Source: Gemella sp. zg-570 (GTDB lineage Bacteria; Bacillota; Bacilli; Staphylococcales; Gemellaceae). From it: a stretch of DNA of 64,000 nucleotides. Where the stretch lies: NCBI RefSeq assembly GCF_018866345.1, contig NZ_CP076443.1, forward strand, positions 1 through 64,000, read 5' to 3'. A program made the translations under genes and the position numbers. How positions within the stretch are numbered: the first letter of the stretch is position 1; each line of letters begins with the position of its first letter. The notes beneath the pieces are model-generated. The model saw only the letters and a list, made by a program, of their open reading frames with translations, was not told the DNA's origin and searched no databases. Below, in pieces: positions 47,221 through 55,992 of this stretch.

Positions 47221-47235
47221 TGATAATAATTATCA
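47221..47235. promoter_or_regulatory. Fur box
   Basis: TGATAATAATTATCA is an exact match to the 7-1-7 Fur consensus TGATAATNATTATCA, and symmetry extends one base further on each side. On the minus strand a TATAAT (47247-47242) precedes it, so the box covers the transcription start region of the ABC pair. Confidence 0.85.
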
Positions 47236-47421
47236 AATACTATTATATAAGAATATAATAAAAATTTCATGTAAAAATAACAAATTTTTCTAATATTTGC
47301 TAAAAAATAAGATTTATTCACATAATGTTCATATTTCATAAAATTTTTCCCTATCCTAAATTAAATATTATATAAAAAATTTATAATAGTATATAATTAA
47401 ATTGAAAAAAGGAGGGAAAAA

Positions 47422-47877
47422 ATGGTAAAAGTTTTATTTGTCTGCCTTGGCAATATATGTCGTTCACCCATGGCAGAAGCGGTATTTAGAAAAATGGTTG
47501 AAGAGGAGGGACTTAGCAAGCAGATAGAAATAGATTCAGCAGCAACAAGTTCTTGGGAGCATGGCAATCCCGTTCATCAGGGAACAAAAGAAAGGCTGGC
47601 AAGAGAAAATATTTCTGTTGCTGGTATGTACTCTCGCAGCTTAGAGGATAGAGATTTGGCTAATGACTATATAGTGGCTATGGACGAAAGCAATATAAAA
47701 AATATTCAAAAATTTATCGGTAAAAGACCTAGTGGGCAAGTGAAAATGCTACTAGAATATGCAGGACTTAAAAGAGGAATAGCAGACCCTTGGCACACTA
47801 AGGACTTTGACAAAACTTATGAAGATGTCTTTTTAGGTTGCAAGGCTCTACTTGACAAGATAAAAAAAGAATTATAA
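47422..47877 (+). CDS. low-molecular-weight protein-tyrosine phosphatase
   Basis: A 151-residue enzyme with the P-loop CLGNICRSP (nucleophile Cys8, Arg14) at the N-terminus and the general-acid motif ADPWHT near residue 120. The family dephosphorylates Tyr residues, for instance of capsule kinases or stress proteins. AGGAGG lies seven bases before ATG. Single gene. Confidence 0.93.
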   Translation: MVKVLFVCLGNICRSPMAEAVFRKMVEEEGLSKQIEIDSAATSSWEHGNPVHQGTKERLARENISVAGMYSRSLEDRDLANDYIVAMDESNIKNIQKFIGKRPSGQVKMLLEYAGLKRGIADPWHTKDFDKTYEDVFLGCKALLDKIKKEL

Positions 47878-48737
47878 ATATTTTTTGCTCTTTTATATAA
47901 CTAAGTTAATAATATTAAATTTAAAGTTACAAAATTAGGAGGTTACTTGTTATTTATAAACAAGCTTTTCTTGATGATGTAACTTTTTATTTACTTAGAT
48001 TTAAAATTTAAGAAAAATTATATATTAGCTTTTTATTTTAATAATTTTAAGTTACTTGCTATTTAAATATGGAAAAAATTTATGAGATTTACTTTTAAAA
48101 TATTATTTTAAATTTATATTTTGATAGAAATTATATAGGGTAAGCTTTTAGTTTTTAGGGTAGATTTTTAAATTTTTGATATGCTAATAAGAAAAATTAT
48201 ATATTAGTTTTTTATTTTAATAATTTTAAGTTACTTGCTATTTAAATATGGAAAAAATTTATGTGATTTATTTTTAAAAAATATTATTTTAAATTTATAT
48301 TTTTTCCAGAAAATATATAATATAACTTTTTGTTTCTAGACTAGTTTTTAAATTTTATGTTAGGGACTATCGCCATAAAATTTTTATTTAGCTTTTATCT
48401 TGCTTGAAAAAATTATATATTAGTTTTTTATTTTAATAATTTTAAGCTACTTACTATTTGAACATGGAAAAAATTTATGAGATTTAATTTTGAAAAGTTT
48501 GCTATCTAGTTATAATTTTTTGTATAAATGATTATAATTTCAAAAGTGTTAATTATATGGTACTTATAACATATATTTATTATATTAAAAGTTATAACTA
48601 TATTAATATATTTAAGTCTAGTTGTATTAGTAAAGTTTACTTTTTGCTTTTAAATTTGATAATATTTATTTTTTGTGGCATAATATAAAAATACATAAAT
48701 TAAATTATAAAATTCAAAAATATAAGGAGCAAAGATT
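47878..48737. other. long intergenic region with a repeat array
   Basis: About 860 very AT-rich bases with no credible ORF. It contains three related copies of an about 85-110-base unit at 48011, 48190 and 48405 (see repeat entry) and a shorter resemblance near 47941. Its final part, near 48690-48728, has a TATAAT-like element and the ribosome site of the PspC gene. Confidence 0.6.
48011..48490 (+). repeat. three-copy non-coding repeat array
   Basis: The unit begins GAAAAATTATATATTAG and continues with TTTTTATTTTAATAATTTTAAG, then TACTTGCTATTTAAATATGG, then AAAAAATTTATGAGATTT. Copies start at 48011, 48190 and 48405 in direct orientation, with spacing of 179 and 215 bases. The first two share about 110 bases with only a few differences; the third is about 83 bases with slightly more. 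No reading frame is conserved among the copies. Confidence 0.8.
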
Positions 48738-49031
48738 TTGAATAAAAAAAGTTCTTTTAAAAAACCATTTACAGCCATAGCTTCTTTTTTTGGTATTTAT
48801 AGGGCTAATGAGGGTGCTATATTTGCTGGAGTTTGTAAAGGAATTGCCAATAGGTTTGGCTATAAAGTAGTAAATGTAAGGACCTGTTGGTTCTTTAGTG
48901 TAATATTTTCTTTTGCTTTAACTGCTTTCTTTTATTACTTTTTAGCCTACAATTTACCCTTGGAAGATGGCAAGATTGATAATTATAAAAAAAGTGATGA
49001 TTTTATTGATGTAAATAGTAGAGAAATATAA
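48738..49031 (+). CDS. PspC-domain membrane protein
   Basis: A 97-residue protein with a PspC core: LYR-like IYRANEGAIFAGVCKGIANRFG, then VVNVRTCWFFSVIFSFALTAFFYYFLAYNLP with one or two membrane helices. PspC proteins belong to envelope-stress responses. The start is TTG 48738 after AAGGAG with an eight-base gap. It stands alone between its leader and a terminator. Confidence 0.85.
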   Translation: MNKKSSFKKPFTAIASFFGIYRANEGAIFAGVCKGIANRFGYKVVNVRTCWFFSVIFSFALTAFFYYFLAYNLPLEDGKIDNYKKSDDFIDVNSREI

Positions 49032-49035
49032 AAAA

Positions 49036-49066
49036 TAATAGTTGTAAAATTTTACAGCTATTTTTT
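49036..49066 (+). terminator. terminator after the PspC gene
   Basis: AATAGTTGTAAAA pairs with TTTTACAGCTATT (one G-T pair) and is followed by Ts. Confidence 0.8.
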
Positions 49067-49133
49067 ATTTTTTTAGTATTAATAAAAATTTTTTAGATAA
49101 TAATTTATTTAGGTTCGTAAAAAATTTTAAATA

Positions 49134-49168
49134 AAAAATAGTGCAGATTTTTTATCCACACTATTTTT
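49134..49168 (-). terminator. terminator of the nan/nag operon
   Basis: On the minus strand AAAAATAGTG and CACTATTTTT pair around a 14-base loop, ending in Ts, just after the kelch-protein stop. Confidence 0.75.
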
Positions 49169-49171
49169 ATA

Positions 49172-50224
49172 TTAGTATAGTTCTTTTTCTTTGTAATTTA
49201 ATTTGTCTAAGACTATTCTGTGTATTTCTGGAGTTCTGATACCAGGTTTTATTTCTCCCATAATAGAGTATAAACTATTGTTTATTAGCACAAGGGCATT
49301 ACCACAATTTGGATTGAAATCTATATCACCTGGACTTGACCAAGTTTCTGTTTTGTGATTATAGAATAATAATTTTTTATTCCAGTTATAGTAGTCAAGT
49401 TCTTGGGTGAAATAAAATTTTCTAAATTCTTGTTTTTCTTCTCCTCTTAAGTGGGTAAGTTTATAGTTTGCTTCATCCCATCTTTCTTTTGCAAATCCAC
49501 CTATTACTACCAAGGTGTCGTCATCAATTTTGGTGTAGCCAGCAGCGATAACTGAAATTTTCTCTCCGTCGATTTCAACATCTCCTATAGTTGTCCAAAT
49601 TTTCTTTTTGATGTTGTACTTGTAGCCTTCTGTATAGGCTGTTTGATTAGCACCACCGAATACTACTATTTCGTCTCCGAAGATAGCTGATACTGAATGT
49701 TCTCTACCAGAAGCTGGGAATGATGGTAGTTCAATATTTTCTTTTGTAAAGATATTAAAGGAGAAAAATCTATTTGTATATTCTCCGTCTATGCAACCCA
49801 AACCGTAGTAGATGATACCGCCTTGAATGTGGGCAATACCCCTTTCTATGTTAAAAGGTAGATTTACATATTCTTGGAGGTGAAGCTTGTTGTTGATAAC
49901 ATTTATTTTTAAAATTCTATTACCACCAACATAGAAAAGCATATTGTTATATTCAACGGTAGAGCCGTAGGCTACTGGTCTTTCAAATTCTGTTTTGTCA
50001 ATAATATGAAATGAATTTTCTATGGGTCTTATAAGGTATAGGAATTTATGGATTACCCTATCTCCGCCATCCAATACTGACTTGTAAGGGAAGTTTTCTC
50101 CGCCACCCAAAATAATTTTATTGTCTATAATGCCACACAGCATATTGGCAACACCAATATTTTTTTCATAACCCTGTGGGGCAGGGAGTTCTCCCACCTT
50201 AAAACTTTTTATTATATTAACCAT
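49172..50224 (-). CDS. kelch-repeat protein, probable N-acetylneuraminate epimerase (NanM-like)
   Basis: A 350-residue six-bladed kelch propeller of the cyclically permuted mutarotase type. Repeat signatures include IILGGGENFP, MLFYVGGNRIL, EIVVFGGANQTAYTEGY, and TLVVIGGFAKERWDEANY; Glu and Arg residues in this last stretch are conserved in NanM. NanM converts alpha- to beta-N-acetylneuraminate, the form taken up or cleaved. There is no signal peptide, so unlike the enteric enzyme it would work in the cytoplasm. It ends an operon after nagB. Confidence 0.83.
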   Translation of the reverse strand: MVNIIKSFKVGELPAPQGYEKNIGVANMLCGIIDNKIILGGGENFPYKSVLDGGDRVIHKFLYLIRPIENSFHIIDKTEFERPVAYGSTVEYNNMLFYVGGNRILKINVINNKLHLQEYVNLPFNIERGIAHIQGGIIYYGLGCIDGEYTNRFFSFNIFTKENIELPSFPASGREHSVSAIFGDEIVVFGGANQTAYTEGYKYNIKKKIWTTIGDVEIDGEKISVIAAGYTKIDDDTLVVIGGFAKERWDEANYKLTHLRGEEKQEFRKFYFTQELDYYNWNKKLLFYNHKTETWSSPGDIDFNPNCGNALVLINNSLYSIMGEIKPGIRTPEIHRIVLDKLNYKEKELY

Positions 50225-50246
50225 TTACATAAATCTCCTTAGACTT

Positions 50247-50969
50247 CTATCTTTGGTAGTCTGCTTCTTCATCGACAAAGATGTGTAGGTTGGCATGTTG
50301 TTTTAAAACTGTACATGGTATAGAGGTAGAAACTTCTAAGTTAGATAATAATTCTTTTATAGCTTGTTTTTTATTTTTTCCGAATGCAAGTAGTATAATC
50401 ATTTTTGCTTTCATAATGTCATTTATACCCATAGTTACAGCTTGTTTTGGTACAAGGTCTATATTGTTGTCGAAAAATCTTGAATTTGCTAAAATTGTTT
50501 CTTCTTTTAAATCCACAAGATGGACACCGATATCAAAAGGAGTATTGGGTTCGTTAAAACCGATATGACCGTTACTTCCCACACCCAATACTTGTATATC
50601 TATAATGCTATTATCTAAGAGATTTTGGTAATTTGCAATAGCTTTTTCTAAATTTTCTGCACTTGCGTCAGGGACATGAGTATTTTCTTTTTTTATATCA
50701 ATATGGTCGAATAAGTTAGCTTCCATAAACTTGTGGTAAGATTCTGGATGGTCATAAGAAATACCTACATATTCATCTAGGTTAAATGATTTTACATCTT
50801 TATAAGAAAAACCGCCCTTATTATAATCTTCTATCATTGCCTTGTATAAGTCTCTGGGTGTATCACCCGTAGCAAGTCCTAGAGTTACGTTTGAACTTAA
50901 GTTTTTTTTCATTAGTTCAAAGGCAGCCACAGAAGCCTCTTTTTTTGTTTTATATACATTATATTGCAT
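50247..50969 (-). CDS. nagB: glucosamine-6-phosphate deaminase
   Basis: NagB turns glucosamine-6-phosphate into fructose-6-phosphate and ammonia. The 240-residue length matches the short Firmicutes type. LGLATGDTPRDLY, NLDEYVG (catalytic Asp) and GVGSNGHIGFNEPNTPF are conserved in order. It lies between nagA and the kelch gene in one operon. Confidence 0.95.
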   Translation of the reverse strand: MQYNVYKTKKEASVAAFELMKKNLSSNVTLGLATGDTPRDLYKAMIEDYNKGGFSYKDVKSFNLDEYVGISYDHPESYHKFMEANLFDHIDIKKENTHVPDASAENLEKAIANYQNLLDNSIIDIQVLGVGSNGHIGFNEPNTPFDIGVHLVDLKEETILANSRFFDNNIDLVPKQAVTMGINDIMKAKMIILLAFGKNKKQAIKELLSNLEVSTSIPCTVLKQHANLHIFVDEEADYQR

Positions 50970-50983
50970 ATTATTTCTCCTTA

Positions 50984-52135
50984 TTAATAAAATTTATTTT
51001 TATATGTAACTTTCCCTCTTGCAAAGGTAGTTATTACTTCATAATCATTTGAAATTATTGTAAGGTCTGCATCGTAACCTACTTTTATTTTACCCTTTCT
51101 ATCTCCGATACCTAGAAGGTTGGCTGGATTTTTGGTGCAGGCATTAATTGCGTATGTGATAGGAACTAATGCTTCTTCTACAACGACTTTTAAACTTTTT
51201 ATGATGCTTGCAGTTGAGCCTGCTAGTCTACCGTCCTCACGAGTGGCACTACCGTCTTTATGCACGATAACTTTTTCGCCACCAAAAATATATTCTCCAG
51301 CACCCAAACCTTTAGCACTCATAGAGTCGCTTATTAAGATGCTACGTTCTTTTCCTTTGGCATTGAAGAAGATACTTATTGCTTCTGGTGTAGAGTGGAT
51401 ACCATCGCATATTAATTCTCCGTAGCTGTCATCTGAAAAATAGGCGTAACCTACTTGTCCCGGGTCTCTGTGGTGGAAACCTGTCATACCGTTATAAACG
51501 TGAGTTTGTGAGTTGGCTCCATTTGCAAAGGCTAGGGCAGTTTGTTTGTAGTTTGCAGATGAATGCCCCATGCTGACTTTTATACCTTGAGCGGCAAGAT
51601 ACTTAGTTAGTTTGTAGTCAGGGTCTAGGTCGCAGGCTAGGGTAATTAAGCGAATGTTGTTCTTACTAGCTACTTGAAATTTTTTAAATTGGTCTACACT
51701 AGGTTTGGCTAAACAAGATAGGGGTTGAGCTCCACGTTTTTCAACATCTAGGTAGGGACCTTCAAAGTGGATACCCAATATTTCAGCTCCCTCATAATCT
51801 TCAGCCATGAGGTCGGCTACATTTTTCACAGCCTTAGTTAAAACTTCTTCTGTTTGTGTTATGGTTGTTGGACAAAATGCTGTAACGCCCTCTTCACCAA
51901 TATTCTTTGCCCACTTGCTAAGCCCTTCTTTGTCGGCGTCATTTGTATCGAAACCGTAAGCTCCGTGTGTGTGTATATCTATGAAACCGGGCAAGATTCT
52001 ATTTGCTCCAAAGTCATAATCTACACTTTTATTTTCGTCGTATTCAAAGATAGAAGTTATTTTTCCGTCTATAATTTCTATGATTAGTGGTAAAAATTGA
52101 CCAGATAGCCAAACTTTTTTACTTTTTATTAGCAT
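50984..52135 (-). CDS. nagA: N-acetylglucosamine-6-phosphate deacetylase
   Basis: A 383-residue amidohydrolase. DIHTHGAYG holds the His-x-His motif, HFEGPYL the Glu metal ligand, MGHSSANY and HVYNGMTGFHHRDPG the later His ligands, and ISDSMSAKGLGAG the catalytic Asp. It supplies NagB with its substrate. It follows nanA lyase on the minus strand with a terminator-like hairpin in the 102-base gap. Confidence 0.95.
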   Translation of the reverse strand: MLIKSKKVWLSGQFLPLIIEIIDGKITSIFEYDENKSVDYDFGANRILPGFIDIHTHGAYGFDTNDADKEGLSKWAKNIGEEGVTAFCPTTITQTEEVLTKAVKNVADLMAEDYEGAEILGIHFEGPYLDVEKRGAQPLSCLAKPSVDQFKKFQVASKNNIRLITLACDLDPDYKLTKYLAAQGIKVSMGHSSANYKQTALAFANGANSQTHVYNGMTGFHHRDPGQVGYAYFSDDSYGELICDGIHSTPEAISIFFNAKGKERSILISDSMSAKGLGAGEYIFGGEKVIVHKDGSATREDGRLAGSTASIIKSLKVVVEEALVPITYAINACTKNPANLLGIGDRKGKIKVGYDADLTIISNDYEVITTFARGKVTYKNKFY

Positions 52136-52164
52136 ATTTTTCCCTCATTTCCTTATCTATAATT

Positions 52165-52190
52165 AAAGCCCGAGAATTTCTCAGGCTTCA
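52165..52190 (-). terminator. weak hairpin between nanA lyase and nagA
   Basis: AAGCCTGAGAA and TTCTCGGGCTT pair with one mismatch, followed on the minus strand by TTTAATTAT. It may attenuate but probably does not fully stop transcription into nagA. Confidence 0.55.
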
Positions 52191-52237
52191 ATCATATTAT
52201 TTTTAGTAGGCTTTAAATTATATTTAACCTGAATATA

Positions 52238-53116
52238 TTATAGGTTATAGTCTTCTACCAGTTTTTTTAGTTCTGGTAATTTTTCTGTGTCAAATTCTTT
52301 CATAGGTTTTTTGCAGTGTCCTGCATTTACACCCTTGATTTTTAGAATTTCTTTTAGAGTTTGATAAAGTCCTAGTTCAAGAACTTTTTCGATAAGGTCA
52401 TTTGCTTTGTGTTGTAATTGGTAAGCTTCTTCAAGCTTACCTTCTTTAGCAAGGTGGAATATTTTTTTACTTAAGGCTCCTTGTACGTTAAATGTAGAAC
52501 CGATAGCACCATCTACACCACTTACTGCAGCTTGAACAAGCATTTCATCAAATCCTGACCAAACTAACTTATCAGGGAATCTCTTTCTGAAACGTTCTAA
52601 TTGGTAGAAGTCAGCGGCAGTGTATTTAACACCGATAACTTTTTCATTATCCAATAATTCTGCAAATTGGTCTAAACTAATTTTAACACCAGTTAAGAAT
52701 GGAATGTAGTACAGAATCATTGTGTTGTCTGTTGCATTAAGTATTGTTTGGTAGTAGTGTTTTATTTCTTCGAATGAAAGTTGGTAGTAGAATGGAGTTA
52801 CAGCTGATAGTGAGTCGTAACCCAATTCAGTTGTGAATTTAGCTAGTTCAACAGCTTCATTCAAATCAAGAGAGCCAACTTGAGCTATTAGTTTAACTTT
52901 ATTTCCAGCCTCTTCTTTTGTGATTTCAAAAATACGTTTTTTAGTAGCGGTATTTAGTAAAAAATTTTCCCCACTACTTCCGTTTACATATAAACCATCA
53001 ACTTTATTTACGTTGATATTGTAATTTATTACTTCTCTTAGCCCATCTTCTAATAGATTTCCCTCCTTATCAAATGGGACTAATAATGCAGAATAAACAC
53101 CTTTTAAGTCTTTCAT
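52238..53116 (-). CDS. nanA: N-acetylneuraminate lyase
   Basis: The class I aldolase splits N-acetylneuraminate into ManNAc and pyruvate. The 292-residue barrel has [11 protein letters not shown] (phosphate-like GxxGE site), the Tyr of LYYIPFLTG and the Schiff-base Lys in [11 protein letters not shown] near residue 163. The start is ATG 53116, seven bases after AAGGAG; an in-frame TTG six bases upstream is too close to the ribosome site. It is first in the minus-strand nan/nag operon. The symbol follows the enteric name and is distinct from the sialidase. Confidence 0.95.
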   Translation of the reverse strand: MKDLKGVYSALLVPFDKEGNLLEDGLREVINYNINVNKVDGLYVNGSSGENFLLNTATKKRIFEITKEEAGNKVKLIAQVGSLDLNEAVELAKFTTELGYDSLSAVTPFYYQLSFEEIKHYYQTILNATDNTMILYYIPFLTGVKISLDQFAELLDNEKVIGVKYTAADFYQLERFRKRFPDKLVWSGFDEMLVQAAVSGVDGAIGSTFNVQGALSKKIFHLAKEGKLEEAYQLQHKANDLIEKVLELGLYQTLKEILKIKGVNAGHCKKPMKEFDTEKLPELKKLVEDYNL

Positions 53117-53168
53117 GAACAATCTCCTTATTTTTTAGAATTTAACACATTAAATTATTTTCATTTAT

Positions 53169-53197
53169 ATTGTATACTTTTTTTAATCTTATGTCAA
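53169..53197 (-). promoter_or_regulatory. promoter of the nan/nag operon (minus strand)
   Basis: On the minus strand TTGACA (53197-53192), a 17-base spacer, and TACAAT (53174-53169). A plus-strand TATAAT at 53263-53268 serves the divergent nanK operon. The roughly 190-base gap between the two operons is the likely site of a shared regulator; no clear operator was identified. Confidence 0.7.
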
Positions 53198-53306
53198 GAA
53201 AAAATACGCTATCATTCTTTATTTTATAGAAAATAATACTAGCATAAATTTTTATTTTTGTGTATAATGATATTAAAATAACATATTAAATTTTAAGGAG
53301 GAAATT

Positions 53307-54167
53307 ATGTATTTAGCTGTTGATGTTGGAGGAACAACTATTAAATTCGCAGTAGTAGATAAAGAAAAAAATATAATTTATAGACAAGTTGCAGATACTC
53401 CTGACAATGTGGAGAAAAAAATTACAGATCTTATAGTAGAAATTTCTAAGGAAATTAGAGGAAAATATTCTTTTGAAAAAGTTGGTATCTCATCAGCGGG
53501 TGTAATAGATACACTAAGGAAAAAAGTTATTTCTGCTACTCCTACTATAAAAAATTATATTGGAACTGATTTTGAAAAGGAAATCGGAGAAAAATTAGCC
53601 CTAGAAATTTTTGTAGATAATGATGTTAATTGTGCCTTGCGAGGAGAATTAATTAATGGTGTAGCCTGTGGTTTAGAAGAAGTATTTTGCGTAGCCCTGG
53701 GAACAGGTATAGGTGGAGCCTACTATGCTAAAGAAATTTTGACTGGTTCTAATTTTGGAGCCGGCGAAGTAGGGAGAAGTCTTTATGACCCTAAAACTAA
53801 AACTACTTATGAACAGCGAGCTTCTACCATAGCCCTGGCTAATAAAATAAAGGCAGAATATGACGACAATTTAAGTGTTAAAGATTTTTTTGTTGAATGT
53901 AGAAATGAAAATAAAGACTGTCTTAGAATACTTGATGAGTGGCTAGAAGAGTTGGCACTAGGCTTGGTTAATATTTTATTTATACTAGATCCAAAATATG
54001 TGGTTATAGGTGGTGCAATATCTAAGCAGGGAGAATATATTATCAATCTTATAGAAAGAAAAGTAAGAGAGCTTAATTCTATAAAAACAAATAAAACTAA
54101 ATTTTTAGTAGCACAGCTAGATAATGATGCAGCTCTTTATGGAGCTATAAGTCCATTTTTTAATTAG
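53307..54167 (+). CDS. nanK: ROK-family kinase, probable N-acetylmannosamine kinase
   Basis: A 286-residue ROK kinase: ATP-phosphate motif DVGGTTIKFAVVD at residues 5-17, SSAGVID, DNDVNCALRGE with the catalytic Asp, and ALGTGIGGAYY. It would phosphorylate ManNAc from the lyase. The ROK zinc site is missing: the usual GxxGH is GEVGR and no CxCGxxGC motif follows, while the downstream E-x-x-x-S remains (YEQRAS). Glucokinase activity cannot be excluded by sequence alone. First gene of the divergent operon. Confidence 0.85.
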   Translation: MYLAVDVGGTTIKFAVVDKEKNIIYRQVADTPDNVEKKITDLIVEISKEIRGKYSFEKVGISSAGVIDTLRKKVISATPTIKNYIGTDFEKEIGEKLALEIFVDNDVNCALRGELINGVACGLEEVFCVALGTGIGGAYYAKEILTGSNFGAGEVGRSLYDPKTKTTYEQRASTIALANKIKAEYDDNLSVKDFFVECRNENKDCLRILDEWLEELALGLVNILFILDPKYVVIGGAISKQGEYIINLIERKVRELNSIKTNKTKFLVAQLDNDAALYGAISPFFN

Positions 54168-54175
54168 GAGTTTTT

Positions 54176-55123
54176 ATGTTTTTAGAAGATTACAAGGGAG
54201 CTTATCCCAGACCAGATGATTTTGATACTTATTGGGACAAGCAACTAAAATTTATTGAAAGTATACCATTAAAATATAATTTAGAGAGGGCAGAAGAATA
54301 TAATTTTTCTGATATAGAGTATTTTCATCTAACTTTTGAAAGTTTTGACGGTGCTAGCATATATTCCAAGTTAATAAAACCAAAAACTTCTAAAAAGTTA
54401 CCAGCCCTATTTTATTTCCACGGTTATCCAGGTTGTAGCAGAAATTGGTTTAAAAAAAGTGCTTTTTGTTCTTTAGGCTATGCATCTTTTGCTATGGATT
54501 TCCGCGGTCAAGGTGGGAGGAGTGAAGATATTGGAGGAATTAAGGGCACAACAGTAGCAGGTCATATAGTAGCAGGCTTAGATGATAGCTTAGATAATAT
54601 GCTTTATCGTAAAAATATTTTAGATGTGTGTTTACTTATTAGGATAGCAAAAGACTTAGATTTTATTGATGAAAATAATATAAATTGTGCTGGTGGTTCT
54701 CAAGGTGGAGCTTTTTCTGTGATTTGTGCAGGCTTAAATCCTGATATAAAAAAATGTATTATTCAATATCCTTTCTTGTCAGATATGAAAAAAGTATATG
54801 ACATGGATTTAGACTTGCTAGCCTACGAAGGTTTACGCTATTATGCCCGTTGGTTCAACAACACTGGCGAGCATGACGAAAAATTTTTCAAAAGACTAGC
54901 CTACATAGATACGAAAAATTTTGCTCCTAGGATAAAAGCAGATGTTCTTTTTGCAGGAAGCAAAATAGATTTAGTTTGTCCTATACCTACCCAATATGCA
55001 GTTTATAATAATATCAAGAGTAAGAAAAAAATGATTTTATATAAAAAATTTGCCCATGAGAGAATGCCAGATTTTAATGACAAAATGCTAGAATTTTTAT
55101 TGGCAAACAATAAAGGGGTGTAA
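54176..55123 (+). CDS. acetylxylan esterase-family deacetylase, probable sialate or sugar O-acetylesterase
   Basis: A 315-residue alpha/beta hydrolase of the AXE1/cephalosporin-C deacetylase family. The oxyanion region YFHGYPGCSRNW, AMDFRGQGGRSED, the nucleophile Ser175 in AGGSQGGA, Asp265 in SKIDLVCP and His294 in FAHERM form a complete triad. In the sialic acid operon it probably removes O-acetyl groups from host sialic acids so they can be catabolised. No signal peptide, so it acts in the cytoplasm. Confidence 0.88.
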   Translation: MFLEDYKGAYPRPDDFDTYWDKQLKFIESIPLKYNLERAEEYNFSDIEYFHLTFESFDGASIYSKLIKPKTSKKLPALFYFHGYPGCSRNWFKKSAFCSLGYASFAMDFRGQGGRSEDIGGIKGTTVAGHIVAGLDDSLDNMLYRKNILDVCLLIRIAKDLDFIDENNINCAGGSQGGAFSVICAGLNPDIKKCIIQYPFLSDMKKVYDMDLDLLAYEGLRYYARWFNNTGEHDEKFFKRLAYIDTKNFAPRIKADVLFAGSKIDLVCPIPTQYAVYNNIKSKKKMILYKKFAHERMPDFNDKMLEFLLANNKGV

Positions 55124-55124
55124 A

Positions 55125-55946
55125 ATGGAATTACAATACAAAAGAGAATTTACTTATAATAAAACAAATATTTTAGAGGGGCATCCTAGTGCTGACTGTT
55201 ACGGACTTAGTTTTTTAGCAGGAGATAATTCTAATATCTATGCAGACTTATTCCTTCCTAAAGGGGAAGTAAAGGCGGTAGTTTTAGAAGTTGCTGACTA
55301 CAAGATAGCACCTAAAGATTACCTAAACTTGAGTAGATACGCCTTACATGGTTACGCCGTATGCTCTTTACACGTTAGGGGTCAAATCGGGAAAAGTAGC
55401 AATGAGCAAAGCTGGTCTATCTATGCACCTTTTTTAGAAAATGATTATTTCTTAAATCTTTATCAAGATACTTTAGACTTAGTAAGTATTTTAGAAAAAG
55501 AATTTTCTTCAAAAAAAATATACGGCTTTGGAGTAGGTCAGGGTGCTGCATGTCTAGCTGTTGCAAGTGCAGTTAGTAAAAAAATAGATAAATTGTTTAT
55601 CGCTAATATCGATAACTGTGATTTTGAAACTATTGTAGTTGAAGATAAGGATACAGGTTATTACGAACCGCTAAGAAATTATCTACGCTACAACATTGAA
55701 AAAGAAGATGAAATGTTTAAGTCTTTAGAAAAAATAGATGTTTTAAGCTATGCAAAAGATATAGAAGCGGAAGTTTATTACGGGCAGTCTGGTTTAAATC
55801 CAGTAACGCCACTAGCTTGTCAAAATAAATTTTTTGATATGCTGGCAAGTAAAAAAGAAATTAAAAAATATCGCAAGTTTGAAAAAGAAGTTTTACAAGA
55901 ACACTTTTTTGATGAGTATGTGCTTAGAAATTTAGCCCAAGATTAA
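55125..55946 (+). CDS. inactive paralogue of the AXE1 esterase
   Basis: A 273-residue alpha/beta hydrolase that reads as a shorter homologue of the preceding protein (SLHVRGQIGKSSNEQSW against AMDFRGQGGRSED; VYYGQSGLNPVTPLACQN against VLFAGSKIDLVCPIPTQY). The nucleophile position is Gly138 (GVGQG instead of GGSQG) and the acid position is Asn225. The triad is therefore lost although the fold and length are kept, and the frame is intact. It starts one base after the esterase stop, so the two are coupled; a regulatory or binding role is plausible. Confidence 0.8.
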   Translation: MELQYKREFTYNKTNILEGHPSADCYGLSFLAGDNSNIYADLFLPKGEVKAVVLEVADYKIAPKDYLNLSRYALHGYAVCSLHVRGQIGKSSNEQSWSIYAPFLENDYFLNLYQDTLDLVSILEKEFSSKKIYGFGVGQGAACLAVASAVSKKIDKLFIANIDNCDFETIVVEDKDTGYYEPLRNYLRYNIEKEDEMFKSLEKIDVLSYAKDIEAEVYYGQSGLNPVTPLACQNKFFDMLASKKEIKKYRKFEKEVLQEHFFDEYVLRNLAQD

Positions 55947-55959
55947 AAATATAGATAGC

Positions 55960-55992
55960 AAAAAAGCAGAGTAAATTTTACTCTGCTTTTTT
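55960..55992. terminator. bidirectional terminator
   Basis: AAAAAGCAGAGTAAA and TTTACTCTGCTTTTT form a perfect stem between convergent genes. Confidence 0.9.

Noticed and set aside
47941-47990. An 11-codon ORF after an AGGAGG
   Set aside because: Too short and not conserved in the neighbouring repeats; the ribosome-site match can arise by chance.
48011-48490. CRISPR array
   Set aside because: Repeats are about 100 bases, spaced 179 and 215 bases, only three copies, and no cas genes are nearby.
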